From the NCBI GenBank assembly GCA_950097015.1, contig CATNEN010000003.1, positions 14,365,001-14,429,000 of the forward strand: a stretch of DNA of 64,000 bases, written 5' to 3'. The notes under the pieces are model-generated. The model did no database searches. It was not told the DNA's origin and was given only the letters and a program-made list of their open reading frames with translations. This DNA is from Macrostomum hystrix. Lineage: Eukaryota; Platyhelminthes; Macrostomidae. This document shows, piece after piece, positions 37,157 to 50,500 of the stretch. Each line of letters opens with the position of its first letter. The first letter of the stretch is position 1. The position numbers and the translations under genes were made by a program.

Positions 37157-38949
37157 ATGCTTCTGTTGACTGTCCTGACTCTGTTAATAGCCATCTCAGG
37201 CTCCTTCGGCGGAGGTCTCGAAGCTGGCGTTGGCTACGCTGACATCACCGGACCAGCGGCTGAAGTACCAATGGTGAATCATTTTGACTAATGCTTTTCG
37301 TTTTAGTGATAGTTTTATCGATTCATAAACCTATAGATTGATCCATCTAAGAGTCAATCAGGAAATCAATAAGTTAGGCAGCAAATTTGTCTGCCATTTA
37401 ATAAATGAATCATGAGATCGACAAATCGAACAGTTTATCAATCAATTTTTCGATCAAGCAATCAGTCAATCAACCGACCAATCAACCAATTAGTCAGTCA
37501 AACAATCAAATCTATCTATATATCTTTGAATCAGTCAGTCAGTCAGTCAATCAATCAATCAGTCAACCAGTCAATCTATCAGTAGGTCAATCAAGTGCCT
37601 AACCAATCAGTAGGTCAATCAAGTGCCTAAACAATCAGGCAGTAGGTCAATCAAGTGCCTAACCAATCAATCAGTAGGTCAATCAAGTGCCTAACCAATC
37701 AGTCAGTAGGTCAATCAAGTGCCTAACCAATCAATCAGTAGGTCGATCAAGTGCATAACCAATCAATCAGTAGGTCAATCAAGTGCCTAACCAACCAATC
37801 AGTAGGTCAATCAAGTGCATAACCAATCTATCAGTAGGTCAATCAAGTGCATAACCAATAAGTCAGTAGGTCAATCAAGTGCCTAACCAATCAATCAGTA
37901 GGTCAATCAAGTGCCTAACCAACCAATCAGTAGGTCAATCAAGTGCCTAACCAATCAATCAGTAGGTCGATCAAGTGCCTAACCAATCAATCAGTAGGTC
38001 AATCAAGTGCCTAACCAATCAATCAGTAGGTCAATCAAGTGCCTAACCAATCAATCAGTAGGTCAATCAAGTGCATTACCAATCAATCAGTAGGTCAATC
38101 AAGTGCCTAACCAATCAGGCAGTAGGTCAATCAAGTGCATAACCAATCAGGCAGTAGGTCAATCAAGTGCCTAACCAATCAATCAGTAGGTCAATCAAGT
38201 GCCTAACCAATCAATCAGTAGGTCAATCAAGTGCATTACCAATCAATCAGTAGGTCAATCAAGTGCATAACCAATCAATCAGTAGGTCAATCAAGTGCAT
38301 AACCAATCAATCAGTAGGTCAATCAAGTGCATAACCAATCAATCAGTAGGTTAATCAAGTGCATAACCAATCAGGCAGTAGGTCAATCAAGTGCATAACC
38401 AATCAATCAGTAGGTCAATCAAGTGCCTAACCAATCAATCAGTAGGTCAATCAAGTGCCTAACCACTCAGGCAGTAGGTCAATCAAGTGCCTAACCAATC
38501 AATCAGTAGGTCAATCAAGTGCCTAACCACTCAGGCAGTAGGTCAATCAAGTGCCTAACCAATCAATCAGTAGGTCAATCAAGTGCCTAACCAATCAATC
38601 AGTAGGTCAATCAAGTGCCTAACCAATCAATCAGTAGGTCAATCAAGTGCCTAACCAATCAATCAGTAGGTCAATCAAGTGCCTAACCAATCAATCAGTA
38701 GGTCAATCAAGTGCCTAACCAATCAATCAGTAGGTCAATCAAGTGCCTAACCAATCAATCAGTAGGTCAATCAAGTGCATAACCAATCAATCAGTAGGTC
38801 GATCAAGTGCATAACCAATCAATCAGTCAGTCAGCCAGTCAGTATATCAATAAAAAAAGCAATCAAACAACCAGGCAATCAATCAGTTATTCAACCATTC
38901 AAACAATCAATCAACAAATCAGTCAAACAACCAATTAACAAATCATTCG

Positions 38950-39013
<64 letters not shown>

Positions 39014-39142
39014 CCAATCAACCAATTAATCTATCAATAATTCAACCAATCAATCAATTAAACAGTCAATCAATCAATCAATCAATCAACCAATCAATCA
39101 ATCAAACAGTCAATCAACCAATCAAGCAATCAATCAATCAGT

Positions 39143-39185
<43 letters not shown>

Positions 39186-42100
39186 ACTCCAGATGGGCTA
39201 TGCTGAGGCCTCCCAGAAGACAGCGGGCATTCACATGCGCCTATTCGCCAGGGCGTTCGCATTTCGCGACAGGGAGGGACGCACCGCCGCCTTTGTCAAC
39301 GTGGATGCTGGCATGATCTCTCCCATGATGAAGCTGAAGGTTCTGTTATGATAACTGTTTCTGGATTTTCAAGCATTTTTTAGAATCTATATTTATAGCC
39401 GTGATACTCTCTTTAATTCACCGATTGAAGCAACTTTATGTGGATTGAGTTTATGACAGAATAACGCTATTATAATCGAAGCAGGAATAGCAACTAGAAT
39501 CGAAGCAGGAATAGCAACTAGAATCGAAGCAAGAATAGCAACTAGAATCGAAGCAAGAATAGCAGCTAGAATCGAAGCAGGAATAGTAACTAGAATCGAA
39601 GCAAGAATAGCAGCTAGAATCGAAGCAGGAATAGTAACTAGAATCGAAGCAAGAATAGCAACTAGAATCGAAGCAGGAATAGCAACTAGAATCGAAGCAA
39701 GAATAGCAACTAGAATAGCAACTAGAATCGAAGCAAGAATAGCAACTAGAATCGAAGCAAGAATAGCAACTATAATAGCAACTAGAATCGAAGCAAGAAT
39801 AGCAACTAGAATCGAAGCAGGAATAGCAACTAGAATCGAAGCAGGAATAGCAACTAGAATCGAAGCAGGAATAGCAACTAGAATCGAAGCAAGAATAGCA
39901 ACTAGAATCGAAGCGGGAATAGCAACTAGAATCGAAGCAAGAATAGCAACTAGAATCGAAGCAGGAATAGCAACTAGAATCGAAGCAGGAATAGTAACTA
40001 GAATCGAAGCAAGAATAGCAACTAGAATCGAAGCAAGAATAGCAACTAGAATCGAAGCAAGAATAGCAGCTAGAATCGAAGCGAGAATAGAATGAAAAAT
40101 AAATCTATTAACTTTCATGGAATCCAGATAGAATCGATAGCAATATTTTTCGCAACCTCGCCAAACAGGTAATTGAGATCTTGAAGTCCAAACTTGGCCA
40201 CGCCTACTCCGAGGAAAATGTACTTTTGTCAGCCACCCACACTCACTCCGGTCCGGGCGGATATCACGGCTACACACTCTATGCCATATCTACTCTGGGA
40301 TATTTCTCTGACACGTTCGACACGCTGGCCAACGGTATCGCGAAGGTAATTTGATCAGCTTTTACCAGTGTAAAAAGCAAAATATATCTGTAACTAATAC
40401 TTAAAGATTCCCATTAGACTTTAGATTTCAACTGTCTCCGATCCCTAAATTGTTCCATCGCCATAATTTTCCATTCCTGTAGACATCCCCATAATTTTCC
40501 ATTCCTTTAGATTCTGATCCTCATAATTTTCCATTCCTGTAGATTCTGATCCTCATAATTTCCCAACCCCATAGTTTCCCATTCCCATAGTTTCCCAACC
40601 CCATAGTTTCCCATCCCCATAGTTTCCCATCCCCATAGTTTCCCAACCCCATAGTTTCGCAACCCCATAGTTTCCCATCCCCATAGTTTCCCATCCCCAT
40701 AGTTTCCCAACCCCATAGTTTCCCATCCCCATAGTTTCCCATCCCCATAGTTTCCCATCCCCATAGTTTCCCAACCCCATAGTTTCCCATCCCCATAGTT
40801 TCCCATCCTCATAGTTTCCCATCGCCATAGTTTCGCAACCCCATAGTTTCCCATCCCCATAGTTTCCCATCCCCATAGTTTCCCATCCCCATAGTTTTCC
40901 ATCACCACAGTTTCCCATCCTCAAAGCTACCGATCCCCCAAATTTTCCCGTCCTCATAATTTCCCATTCCCATAGTTCCTCATCCCCATAGTTTCCCATC
41001 CCCATAGTTTCCTATCCCCATAGTTTCCCATCCCCATAGTTCCTCATCCCCATAGTTCCTCATCCCCATAGTTTCCCATCCCCATAGTTCCTCATCCCCA
41101 TAGTTTCCCATCCTCATAGTTTCCCATCCCCATAGTTTCGCAACCCCATAGTTTCCCATCCCCATAGTTCCTCATCCCCATAGTTTCCCATCCCCATAGT
41201 TCCTCATCCCCATAGTTTCCCATCCCCATAGTTTTCCATCTCCAAAGTTTCCCATCCCCATAGTTTCCCATCCCCATAGTTTCCCATCTCCATAGGTTCC
41301 CATCCCCATAGTTCCTCATCCCCATAGTTCCTCATCCCCATAGTTTCCCATCTCGATTTTCCCATCCCAATTTTCCCATCCTTTTGAACTCCAGTCCCCT
41401 TGTTTCACATGCTTGAATTTTTCTAATCCTATCTGAAGTGTCCCAACCCAAAAAATGCCATAATACTTTCCCTAATCCCCATTCTCCCCATCGCCGGTTT
41501 GAAGAGTATCGAGTTGGCGCACGCTTCGCTACGGCCTGCCAAGCTGCTGTTCAATTCGGGACAATTGGACAACTCCGGTGTCAACCGTAGTCCAACCTCT
41601 TATCTGCTCAATCCCGAAGCCGAACGAGCTCAGTATGAGCACAACACCGATCGCGTGATGTCCGTTGTGAAACTGGTCGATGCTAAGACGGGTCAACCAT
41701 TCGGCATGATGAACTGGTTCGCTGTGCATCCGACTAGCATGAACAATACCAACTTGCTTATCAGCGGCGATAACAAAGGATGGGCTGCTCAGGCTAGTAG
41801 AACTTTTTTATAGACTATGGAACTCTGGCCGCTGATTGGCTGGCGGTTAAGTTTAGATTAAAAACATACGTTAGCTTGCAAACTACTCTACTGACAGTAG
41901 AAAAGAAAGGAAAAAGTTAATAAACGACTATGGGGGTGAGTGGCAGTATTAAGGTCCTTCGCATTAAGGTCCCTGAGCTTGATTTCGTGGCGAGGCCACA
42001 TTCATTTTGGGCGCAGTCGCGGAGAGAAGGCTTGGGGGAAGCTTTGAAATGTACTTAATCCCTAATCCCTTATCCGATCGCTGCCAGGTTTTCGAACGCT

Positions 42101-45100
42101 ACATGGATCATCAGTCAGGTTTCCCCAATCTGCCCGGTGGTCAGAAGTTCGTGGCCTCATTTGCCAACGCCAACGAAGGGGATGTCAGTCCCAACACAGC
42201 TGGGCCTCGATGCATCAATACCGGAGAGCCATGCGACATTGCTACCAGCACCTGCGGCGGCAGTGCCAAGCATTGCATCGCGTTCGGACCCGGAAAGGAT
42301 ATGCTGGACAGCACTAGGATTATCGGATTGAAGCAGTACGGCAGGGCTATGGTGAGATCAGGGGACTGATAATTATAATACCTTATAATACCTAATTAAC
42401 ATGATTTAACCTTAACTTAACCTTCTTAACTTCTTAACACAATACCCTCATTAGAATCGATAATCCACTTTCATCAGAATCGATAATCCACTCTCATCAG
42501 AATCGATAATCCACTCTCATCAGAATCGATAATCCGCTCTCATTAAAATTGATAATGCACTCTCATCAAAGTCAATAACCCAATCTAATCAGAATCGATA
42601 ATCCACTCTCATCAGAATCGATAATCCGCTCTCATCAGAATCGATAATCCGCTCTCATCAGAATCGATAATCCGCTCTCATCAGAATCGATAATCCACTC
42701 TCATCAGAATCGATAATCCGCTCTCATTAAAATTGATAATGCACTCTCATCAGAATCGATAATCCGCTCTCATCAGAATCGATAATCCACTCTCATCAGA
42801 ATCGATAATCCACTCTCATCAGAATCGATAATCCGCTCTCATTAAAATTGATAATGCACTCTCATCAGAATCGATAATCCGCTCTCATCAGAATCGATAA
42901 TCCACTCTCATCAGAATCGATAATCCACTCTCATCAGAATCGATAATCCACTCTCATTAAAATTGATAATGCACTCTCATCAAAGTCAATAACCCAATCT
43001 AATCAGAATCGATAATCCACTCTCATCAGAATCGACAATCCGCTCTCATCAGAATCGATAATCCGCTCTCATCAGAATCGATAATCCGCTCTCATCAGAA
43101 TCGATAATCCACTCTCATCAGAATCGATAATCCGCTCTCATTAAAATTGATAATGCACTCTCATCAGAATCGATAATCCGCTCTCATCAGAATCGATAAT
43201 CCACTCTCATCAGAATCGATAATCCGCTCTCATCAGAATCGATAATCCACTCTCATCAGAATCGATAATCCGCTCTCATTAAAATCGATAATCCACTCTC
43301 ATCATAGTCAATAACCCACTCTCATCAGAATCGATACTTTCAATGATATCGATAATCCCTAGCATTTTACGGGATTTATTGTCTCTCATTTCTATATTCC
43401 GGCCTCAAAACTATTTAAAAAGAACAGCAACAATTCCTCTCAGGAGCTTTTCGATTCAGCTCGCGAGGAGCTGTCAGTTGAGTCGATTGGCTTCGCCCAC
43501 CAGTATGTGGACATGTCCAATCAGCACCTGAAAGTGAACGGCCGACAAGTTCGCACCTGCCCTCCGGCCATGGGATTCAGCTTTGCCGCGGGCACCACCG
43601 ACGGTCCTGGCGGCTTCGACTTCACCCAGGGCGACACGAACGGCAATCCGTTCTGGAATCTGGTCCGAGCGATTCTTAGCAAACCGAATCAGGACCAGAT
43701 TAACTGCCACAGCCCAAAGCCTATCCTGCTGAATACTGGCTTTGTGAGTTCGGCTATGATGTTTGAGCAGTCGGTAGCCATGGACTCTTTTTGATGTTTG
43801 AGCAGTCGGTAACCATGGACTCTTTTTGATGTTTGAGCAGTCGGTAACCATGGACTCTTTATAATGTTTGAGCAGTCGTTAACCATGGACTCTTTATGAT
43901 GTTCGAGTAATTAGTAAACATGGACTCTTTATGATTTTCGAGTAATTAGTAACCATGGACTCTTTATGATGTTCGAGCAATTGGTATCCTTGGACTTTAT
44001 GATGTTCGAGCAATTGGTATCCTTGGACTTTATGATGTTCGAGCAATTGGTATCCTTGGACTTTATGATGTTCGAGTAATTAGTAACCATGGACTCTTTA
44101 TGATGTTCGAGTAATTAGTAACCATGGACTCTTTATGATGTTCGAGTAATTAGTAACCATGGACTCTTTATGATGTTCGAGTAATTAGTAACCATGGACT
44201 CTTTATGATGTTCGAGTAATTAGTAACCATGGACTCTTTATGATGTTCGAGTAATTGGTATCCTTGGACTTTATGATGTTCGAGTAATTAGTAACCATGG
44301 ACTCTTTATGATGTTCGAGTAATTAGTAACCATGGACTCTTTATGATGTTCGAGTAATTGGTATCCTTGGACTCTTTATGATCGAGTAATTAGTAACCAT
44401 GGACTCTTTATGATGTTCGAGTAATTGGTAACCATGGACTCTTTTTGACGTTTGAGTAGTCGGTAACCATGGACTCTATGGTGTTTGAGTAATGATGAGA
44501 CGCCCAATTTGGCACCCATATCCAACCACCCAAATCCTTCACTGGCATTTCAGATGACATTTCCAACTGAATGGCAGCCGAAGGTGATTGAAACGCAGCT
44601 ACTCAAAATCGGTCCCCTGGTGATTGTAGCCCTGCCAGGAGAGTTTACTACAATGTCCGGCCGTAGGGTTCGGAAAGCTGTTCAGAAGGTACTAAACTAT
44701 ATCTAATATCCTTTCTTGTAAGATAAATTTTTAACTTGAATTTCCCATCTAACAATATTTCAGGCATTAGCTGACAATGGCGTGACCGAAGCCAAGGTCA
44801 TATTGTCCGGTGTATCAAATCTGTATTCAAGCTACGTCACCACTTTTGAAGAATATCAGGTGAGGCCTCAATAGAGACTGTTAAACACTGTTACAGACCT
44901 GTTAGACACTGTGATAGATCTGTTAAACACTGGGTTAGATGTGTTAGACACTCTGATAGATCTGTTAGACACTGTGATAGATCTGTTGGGCACTGTGATA
45001 GATATGTTAGACACTGTGATAGATCTGTTAGGCACTGTGATAGATATGTTAGACACTGGGATAGATCTGTTAGACACTGGGATAGATCTGTTAGACACTA

Positions 45101-46803
45101 GGATAGATCTGTTAGATACTGGGATAGATCTGTTAGACACTGGGTTAGATCTGTTAGACACTGGGATAGATCTGTTAGACACTGGGTTAGATCTGTTAGA
45201 CACTGGGATAGATCTGTTAGACACTGGGTTAGATATGTTAGAGACTGGGATAGATCTGTTAGACACTGTGATAGATCTGTTAGACACTGGGATAGATCTG
45301 TTAGTCACTGGGACAGATCTGTTAAACACTGGGTTAGATCTGTTAGACACTGTGATAGATATGTTAGACACTGTGATAGATCTGTTAGGCACTGTGATAG
45401 ATATGTTAGACACTGGGATAGATCTGTTAGACACTGGGATAGATCTGTTAGACACTAGGATAGATCTGTTAGATACTGGGATAGATCTGTTAGACACTGG
45501 GATAGATCTGTTAGACACTGGGTTAGATCTGTTAGACACTGGGATAGATCTGTTAGACACTGGGTTAGATATGTTAGAGACTGGGATAGATCTGTTAGAC
45601 ACTGTGATAGATCTGTTAGACACTGGGATAGATCTGTTAGTCACTGGGACAGATCTGTTAAACACTGGGTTAGATCTGTTAGACACTGTGATAGATCTGT
45701 TAGACACTGTGATAGATCTGTTAGGCACTGTGATAGATATGTTAGACACTGGGTTAGATGTGTTAGACACTGGGTTAGATGTGTTAGACACTGTGATAGA
45801 TCTGTAAGACACTGGGATAGATCCGTTAGACACTGGGTTAGATCTGTTAGACACTGGGATAGATCTGTTAGACACTGGGATAGATCTGTTAGACACTGGG
45901 ATAGATCTGTAAGACACTGGGATATTATCTGCTACATGCTGAGATCAATCTATAAGGCTAATTTTATCAAGAAATCCTCAAACGACAGGCCCAACGCTAC
46001 GAGGCTGCGTCAACGATATTCGGTCCACACACTCTGTCCGCCTATGTGCAGCAGTTTAGCAAATTGGCTGCCGCCCTAGCGACAAACACAGCCATCCAAT
46101 CAGAGATTAGGCCCCCGAATAACCTCGGCTCAATCCGCGGCTGGTCGTTTGTCTCGCCAATTGTCTACGACAGTGTTGGGGTTAATAAAAACTTTGGCGA
46201 TGTTGTTGCACAACCGGCCCCAGTCTATGACGCTGTGAGTTATATAATTTTCTATTTTATTTCAATGCGTGACTACTAGCTGTAATATGTGCCCACAAAT
46301 ATAAATATTATATAAATTTACCAGGGTAACACGGTAGCTGCTAAATTTCGCACCGGCCATCCACGCAACAACATGATGCTTGGCGGCACCTTCCTGCTTG
46401 TGCAGAAGAAGACTGAGAATGGCGGCTGGGTTGACATCTGCAACGACGCCTGCGTTGAGACTCGGTAAGAAAATTGGTATTTTTTCATGCCTGCATTGGT
46501 TTGAAGTAAGATTATCCAAAAAATGCTTTCTGCAGCTTCTCCTGGGTGAGAACTAACGGTGTCCTTGGTCGAAGTGAAGCACACATCGAGTGGGACATTC
46601 CAGCGTGCGCGCAACCAGGCATCTATCGTCTGAAACACTTCGGCTGGTACAAACCTGTTCTGGTCTGGGAGAGCCCGAAATCATTCAGCGGAACGACCAA
46701 TGAGTTCGTCGTAAGAAATTCCCCACTTCGACGTCTTGTACGACGGACTGGATTCACCATTGACGTTATCAATGGAAAAATCGGTGGTGGATGTGCTATG
46801 TGA
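37157..46803 (+). CDS. ASAH2: Neutral ceramidase
   Basis: Exons 37157-37273, 39193-39339, 40169-40345, 41505-41792, 42088-42351, 43444-43743, 44554-44688, 44764-44859, 45989-46234, 46325-46464 and 46536-46803 join in frame to 725 aa. The enzyme hydrolyses ceramide to sphingosine and fatty acid. [16 protein letters not shown] is a signal peptide, which decides the start. Family landmarks occur in order: [10 protein letters not shown], the zinc-site strings [14 protein letters not shown] and [11 protein letters not shown], the catalytic-serine hexapeptide GDVSPN followed by [39 protein letters not shown], then [18 protein letters not shown]-terminal beta domain with FRTGHPRN and [12 protein letters not shown] follows. 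No Ser/Thr mucin stalk follows the signal peptide, so it is probably soluble and secreted, unlike the vertebrate membrane form. The intron after 41792 appears to be GC-AG. Six of ten introns are enlarged by private arrays. Confidence 0.96.
37590..38830. repeat. 32-bp array in ceramidase intron 1
   Basis: About 38 units of taggtcaatcaagtgcctaa followed by ccaatcaatcag, with cata/catt and caggcag variants. Intron 1 spans 37274-39192. Confidence 0.95.
38840..39182. repeat. (CAAT)n-rich microsatellite tract in ceramidase intron 1
   Basis: Runs of tcaatcaatcaatcaa interrupted by ccaat, cagt and aagc. The purest stretch is ~38947-39010. It continues from the adjacent 32-bp array, whose unit also contains caatcaatcag, so the two are probably related. 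Confidence 0.92.
39470..40085. repeat. 24-bp array in ceramidase intron 2
   Basis: About 25 units of agcaactagaatcgaagcaa plus gaat, with caggaat/cagcta variants and a few 15-bp deletions. The minus frame reads repeated ASILVAI and is an artefact of the 24-bp period. Confidence 0.93.
40480..41350. repeat. 16-bp array in ceramidase intron 3
   Basis: About 54 units of catagtttcccatcccc, with caacccc, cgcaacc and cctcat variants. Several overlapping minus frames ([16 protein letters not shown]-type) are artefacts of period 16 times 3. Confidence 0.95.
41966..42038 (+). repeat. Dispersed SINE-like repeat fragment in ceramidase intron 4
   Basis: Begins aggtccctgagcttgatttc and ends gagagaaggcttggggg. 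It matches the reverse complement of 52461-52542 with few differences (gagctcgattccgcggc there). The gagct(c/t)gattcc string resembles a tRNA B box, suggesting a tRNA-derived SINE. Confidence 0.75.
42440..43340. repeat. 23-bp array in ceramidase intron 5
   Basis: About 39 units of cagaatcgataatccactct plus cat, with taaaattgataatgcac variants. The variant pattern itself repeats: the block at ~42570-42960 reappears at ~42985-43150, indicating a segmental duplication inside the array. Confidence 0.95.
43755..44490. repeat. ~35-bp array in ceramidase intron 6
   Basis: About 21 units of gtaaccatggactctttatg then atgttcgagtaatta, with 30-bp variants (gtatccttggactttatg). It starts about 15 bp after the donor at 43744. 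Confidence 0.93.
44875..45925. repeat. 21-bp array in ceramidase intron 8
   Basis: About 50 units of gatagatctgttagacactg plus one base. A block of about 20 units around 44940-45330 recurs around 45345-45730 with the same variant order, so a ~400-bp segmental duplication is likely. Open frames on both strands are period artefacts. The array fills almost the whole intron 44860-45988. Confidence 0.95.
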
Positions 46804-46842
46804 ACGTAGCTAAGTCTCTGAAGACTACTACGTCTCGTGAAA

Positions 46843-46848
46843 AATAAA
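46843..46848 (+). terminator. Poly(A) signal AATAAA of ceramidase
   Basis: Canonical AATAAA 40 nt after the stop codon. Confidence 0.75.
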
Positions 46849-47572
46849 ATATTTCGAAAAGCCGTCTTAAATACTTTGATAGATTCGTCAAGACTTATTA
46901 ACAATATTGATCTTCAATTGTGATTTGTCATTTGAGTATATATATTATTTAATTAACGACTAATACATATTCAGTAGAACATTCAATGATATACTGAAGT
47001 TGATATACAATCATATTATACAGATCGACCAAGGCCGACTTGTAGTAGTCCTTTCAAAACTAATGGTTCTTTGGTTGTTCCACAGCTGACGTGACTTTGT
47101 ATTTTCGCGGTTGTTGTAAACAAACAAAAGTTTTCTGTAAAAGAAATTCAAATAATTATTTTGACTTACGAGAGAATTAGCTTAGTATTTATTATTCTAA
47201 GGGGCTCTAATTTTTAAAACAACCGATTGTTATATTATACTCAGTTCGCGTTCGAATGCACGCCGAACGCATGCAAGCTAAATTTGACTTGGCATACGAT
47301 TCTAATAAAATTTATCCAGTTTTCCAGTGAGGCAAAGCTAGTTGCATATGAGGCAAAGCTAGTTGCATAAGTCAGTTCGTGTTGATCCCAATCATTGCTC
47401 AATTAGTTTAAATGTTCAATTAGATTATATCGCTCTTCCTTTGCCAATTTATATAATAGAAGTAGTGTGACATCCCGGATTATTTAGCTACTTTAAATTT
47501 CTGAACAAGAGGATAAGCCTACTAAAGGGAGTATATTATTTTCTGAAAATTACTAATTGAAAGATTAATACA
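46849..47572 (+). promoter_or_regulatory. Ceramidase-SLC37 intergenic region
   Basis: About 720 bp separate the two plus-strand genes, and it must hold the SLC37 promoter or 5' UTR. A CRE-like gctgacgtgac is at ~47086-47096. A short direct repeat, gaggcaaagctagttgcata, occurs twice at ~47328-47370. No TATA box was assigned. Confidence 0.35.
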
Positions 47573-50500
47573 ATGACACAAGTACCTTTGCTAATTCAAG
47601 CAGCACAGCTTCTACCATTTACTGTCAGGAACAGAAGTAAATGGTGAGTTTTTTACAATTTAATTTTTTGTCTTCTACAGTTTTAGCTATCAAACTTTGG
47701 TCAAAGCTTTTTTTAATAAACTGGTAATATCAAATCACACAATTTTAATATTTTCATTTTTACAACCTTGGGCCTTGTTTATAAATATTTCTAAAGTGGT
47801 TGAAATTACTTTGAAGTCAAGTGTCAAATTAAAGTAGTTTTTATGTATTTTATTTTTATGTTCCTACTTAATCTTTATGTTCGTAATTATATCAATAGCT
47901 ATAGAATAGAAGATATTTAGATTCATTCTAACTTTTACAAATTTTTGTTGTAGGGCTCCTCTCTTACTTGCTAATATCCCAATAATATGTTGTTATGTTA
48001 TGTTATAGCTATCTGGCTTTCTGGTTTTTCCCAGTCTTTCAAGGCTTCCAAATGGACTGAATCTGCCCAACTCTGCACACAGTGCTATTCACCAAATGGG
48101 ATTTACCCTCTGCTCTTTTAGTTATTACACTATACTGCTTTTGATAATTATTTCCTTTGTTCTTTTGAATATTCACCGACTTGTATGTGACCACAGACCT
48201 GCTTTTCTCCCTCTCTCTGAATAAGAATGATTTAAAAACTCTGAGACTTATTCTCCTTTATTCAACACAGAACTGGGCACAGGGCACCAGTTGGAGTTCT
48301 AGGGCTAGTTTGCGGTTATATTTATAGCAAAAATTTGAGGTGGGTGATAAAACACAGTAAAACAAAATATAAAATCGTGAAAAAGTGTTTAGCGGGAATT
48401 CAAGTTAAAAATATATAATAAAATTAGGGCCTACTTCATTTAATTATATATTACAATTTAAAGCTAATTTTTAATGACATACTTTTTTGCCTTTCATTGG
48501 CAGTATGTTCAATATGGGTTGTTTTCATTAAATAATAAAACTAATTATAAGTTGCCTATAAAACTTCTCACCAGGTATCAAAGCTTTATTCTGTTATTCA
48601 CATTTATCTGCTATACAAGTTACCATCTATCAAGGAAGCCTATATCTGTTGTTAAAGTGAGTTTTGATAATTGATTTGTAAATGTGATCATTTATATTAA
48701 AACTATTATTAATTAAACATACAAAATCTTGTTAAATTTTAAACAGAGTGTCCTTCATCAAAACTGCTCTGACATTGCTATTAAAAATCATTGGAATATT
48801 AATCCTGATAATAGTACATTTTGTTGTTGGGCTCCGTTTGGTAAGTATACTGCAGATCACTGAAGTTGTTATAATATTTTTTCAGGTATATTTATGGAAT
48901 GAAAAAATTAAATTGATTTTACAGACAAACATGATTATGCTGAGCTACTTGGGTCACTGGAATATGCCTACCTATTTGCCTATGCTATTGGCATGCTGAT
49001 CAGGTAAGTTATAATCTTCACAACCTATTGTTTCTTCTAATATGAAAAAATTACTAACACTTTTTTAGTGGACACATTGCTGAGCGGGTCAACCTGCGAC
49101 ACTATCTAGGCATAGGAATGCTTCTTAGTGGAATAACTACTGCTTTGTTTGGCCTTGGCTATTATCTGAACATTCACCGAATCGAGTATTATGTATTTGT
49201 GCAGGTATGATTTCAATTATTTTTAACCCACGTTACTTAATGCTCTCTCGTTTTCTCTACCTCGCCTTCTCTCCCTGCCTTCTCGCCTTGCCTTCTCCCT
49301 CTCACCCTCTCTCCCTCGCCTTCTCTACTTTGGCTTCTCCCTGCCTTCTCGCCTCGCCTTCTCCCCCTCGCCTACTTTCCCTCGCCTTCTCTCCTTTACC
49401 TTCTCTCTCTGCCTTCTCGCCTCGCCTTCTCCTTCTCGTCCTCTCTCCCTCGCCTTCTCCTATTGTCTTCTCACCTCGCCTTTTCTTTCTCGCGCTCTCT
49501 ATCCCTCGCCTTCTCTCGTTTGTCTTCTCCCCCTTGCCTTCTCCCCCTCGCCTTCTCCCCCCTCGCCTTCTTCCCTTCGCCTTCTCCCCCTCGTCTTTTT
49601 CCCTTCGCCTTCTCCCCTCGCCTTCTCCCCTTCGCCTTCTCTCCCTCGCCTTCTCCCCCTCGCCTTCTCCTATTGTCTTCTCACCTCGCCTTTTCTTTCT
49701 CGCGCTCTCTATCCCTCGCCTTCTCTCGTTTGCCTTCTCCCCCTTGCCTTCTCCCCCTCGCCTTCTCCCCCCTCGCCTTCTTCCCTTCGCCTTCTCCCGC
49801 TCGTCTTTTTCCCTTCGCCTTCTCCCCTCGCCTTCTCCCCTTCGCCTTCTCTCCCTCGCCTTCTCCCCCTCGCCTTCTCCCCCTCGTCTTTTTCCCTTCG
49901 CCTTCTCCCCTCGCCTTCTCCCCTTCGCCTTCTCTCGCTCGCCTTCTCCCCCTCGCCTTCTCCCCCCTCGCCTTCTCCCCCTCGCCTTCTCCCCCCTCGC
50001 ATTCTCCCCTTCGCCTTCTCCCCCTTGCCTTTCCCCTGCTTTCTCTCTATCTGCCCAACTGCACGCAGCACATTGCCTATTTCCAACTACGCAGATATTT
50101 GGCGGCCTAGTCCAAGCGACCGGTTGGCCAAGTGTAGTGGCTTGCGTTGGTCACTGGTTTGGTAAGGGCAGGTAAGCCAACATTCGTATGTATATAAAAC
50201 GTAGTTCGTTGTATCCATTTATAATAAAAAATTTTGCTTTATATATTGTCACCACTTGTGCTTTCCTTGCCTCTTAATAATTTGTTTTGTTACAAGCGTG
50301 TTACGGTTTAATCTGTACTAGCAAAAGTGACCAAGCATTGCGCACTGTTCAAATAATGAAAATTTCTTAGTCTAATCAATTATGTAATCTTAGCCCTGTA
50401 ATGCCAAGCCTGTATAACTTCTGTTTGCCAACGCATGTACCATGATATTTATCATGGTTTTACTGTGCACACAGCATGAATAATGTCTACACACTCACGG

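Noticed and set aside
39393-40277. 294-aa minus frame ASILVAI repeats
   Set aside because: 24-bp array in ceramidase intron 2. The 'unique' N-terminal part is antisense to ceramidase exon 3.
44868-45917. 349-aa frame of repeated SNRSIPV and its 298-aa plus-strand partner
   Set aside because: Lies wholly inside ceramidase intron 8, in a 21-bp array.
48240-48330. Possible LTR fragment (AATAAA-like plus purine-rich run on the minus strand)
   Set aside because: No TG...CA ends, target duplication or coding remains were seen.
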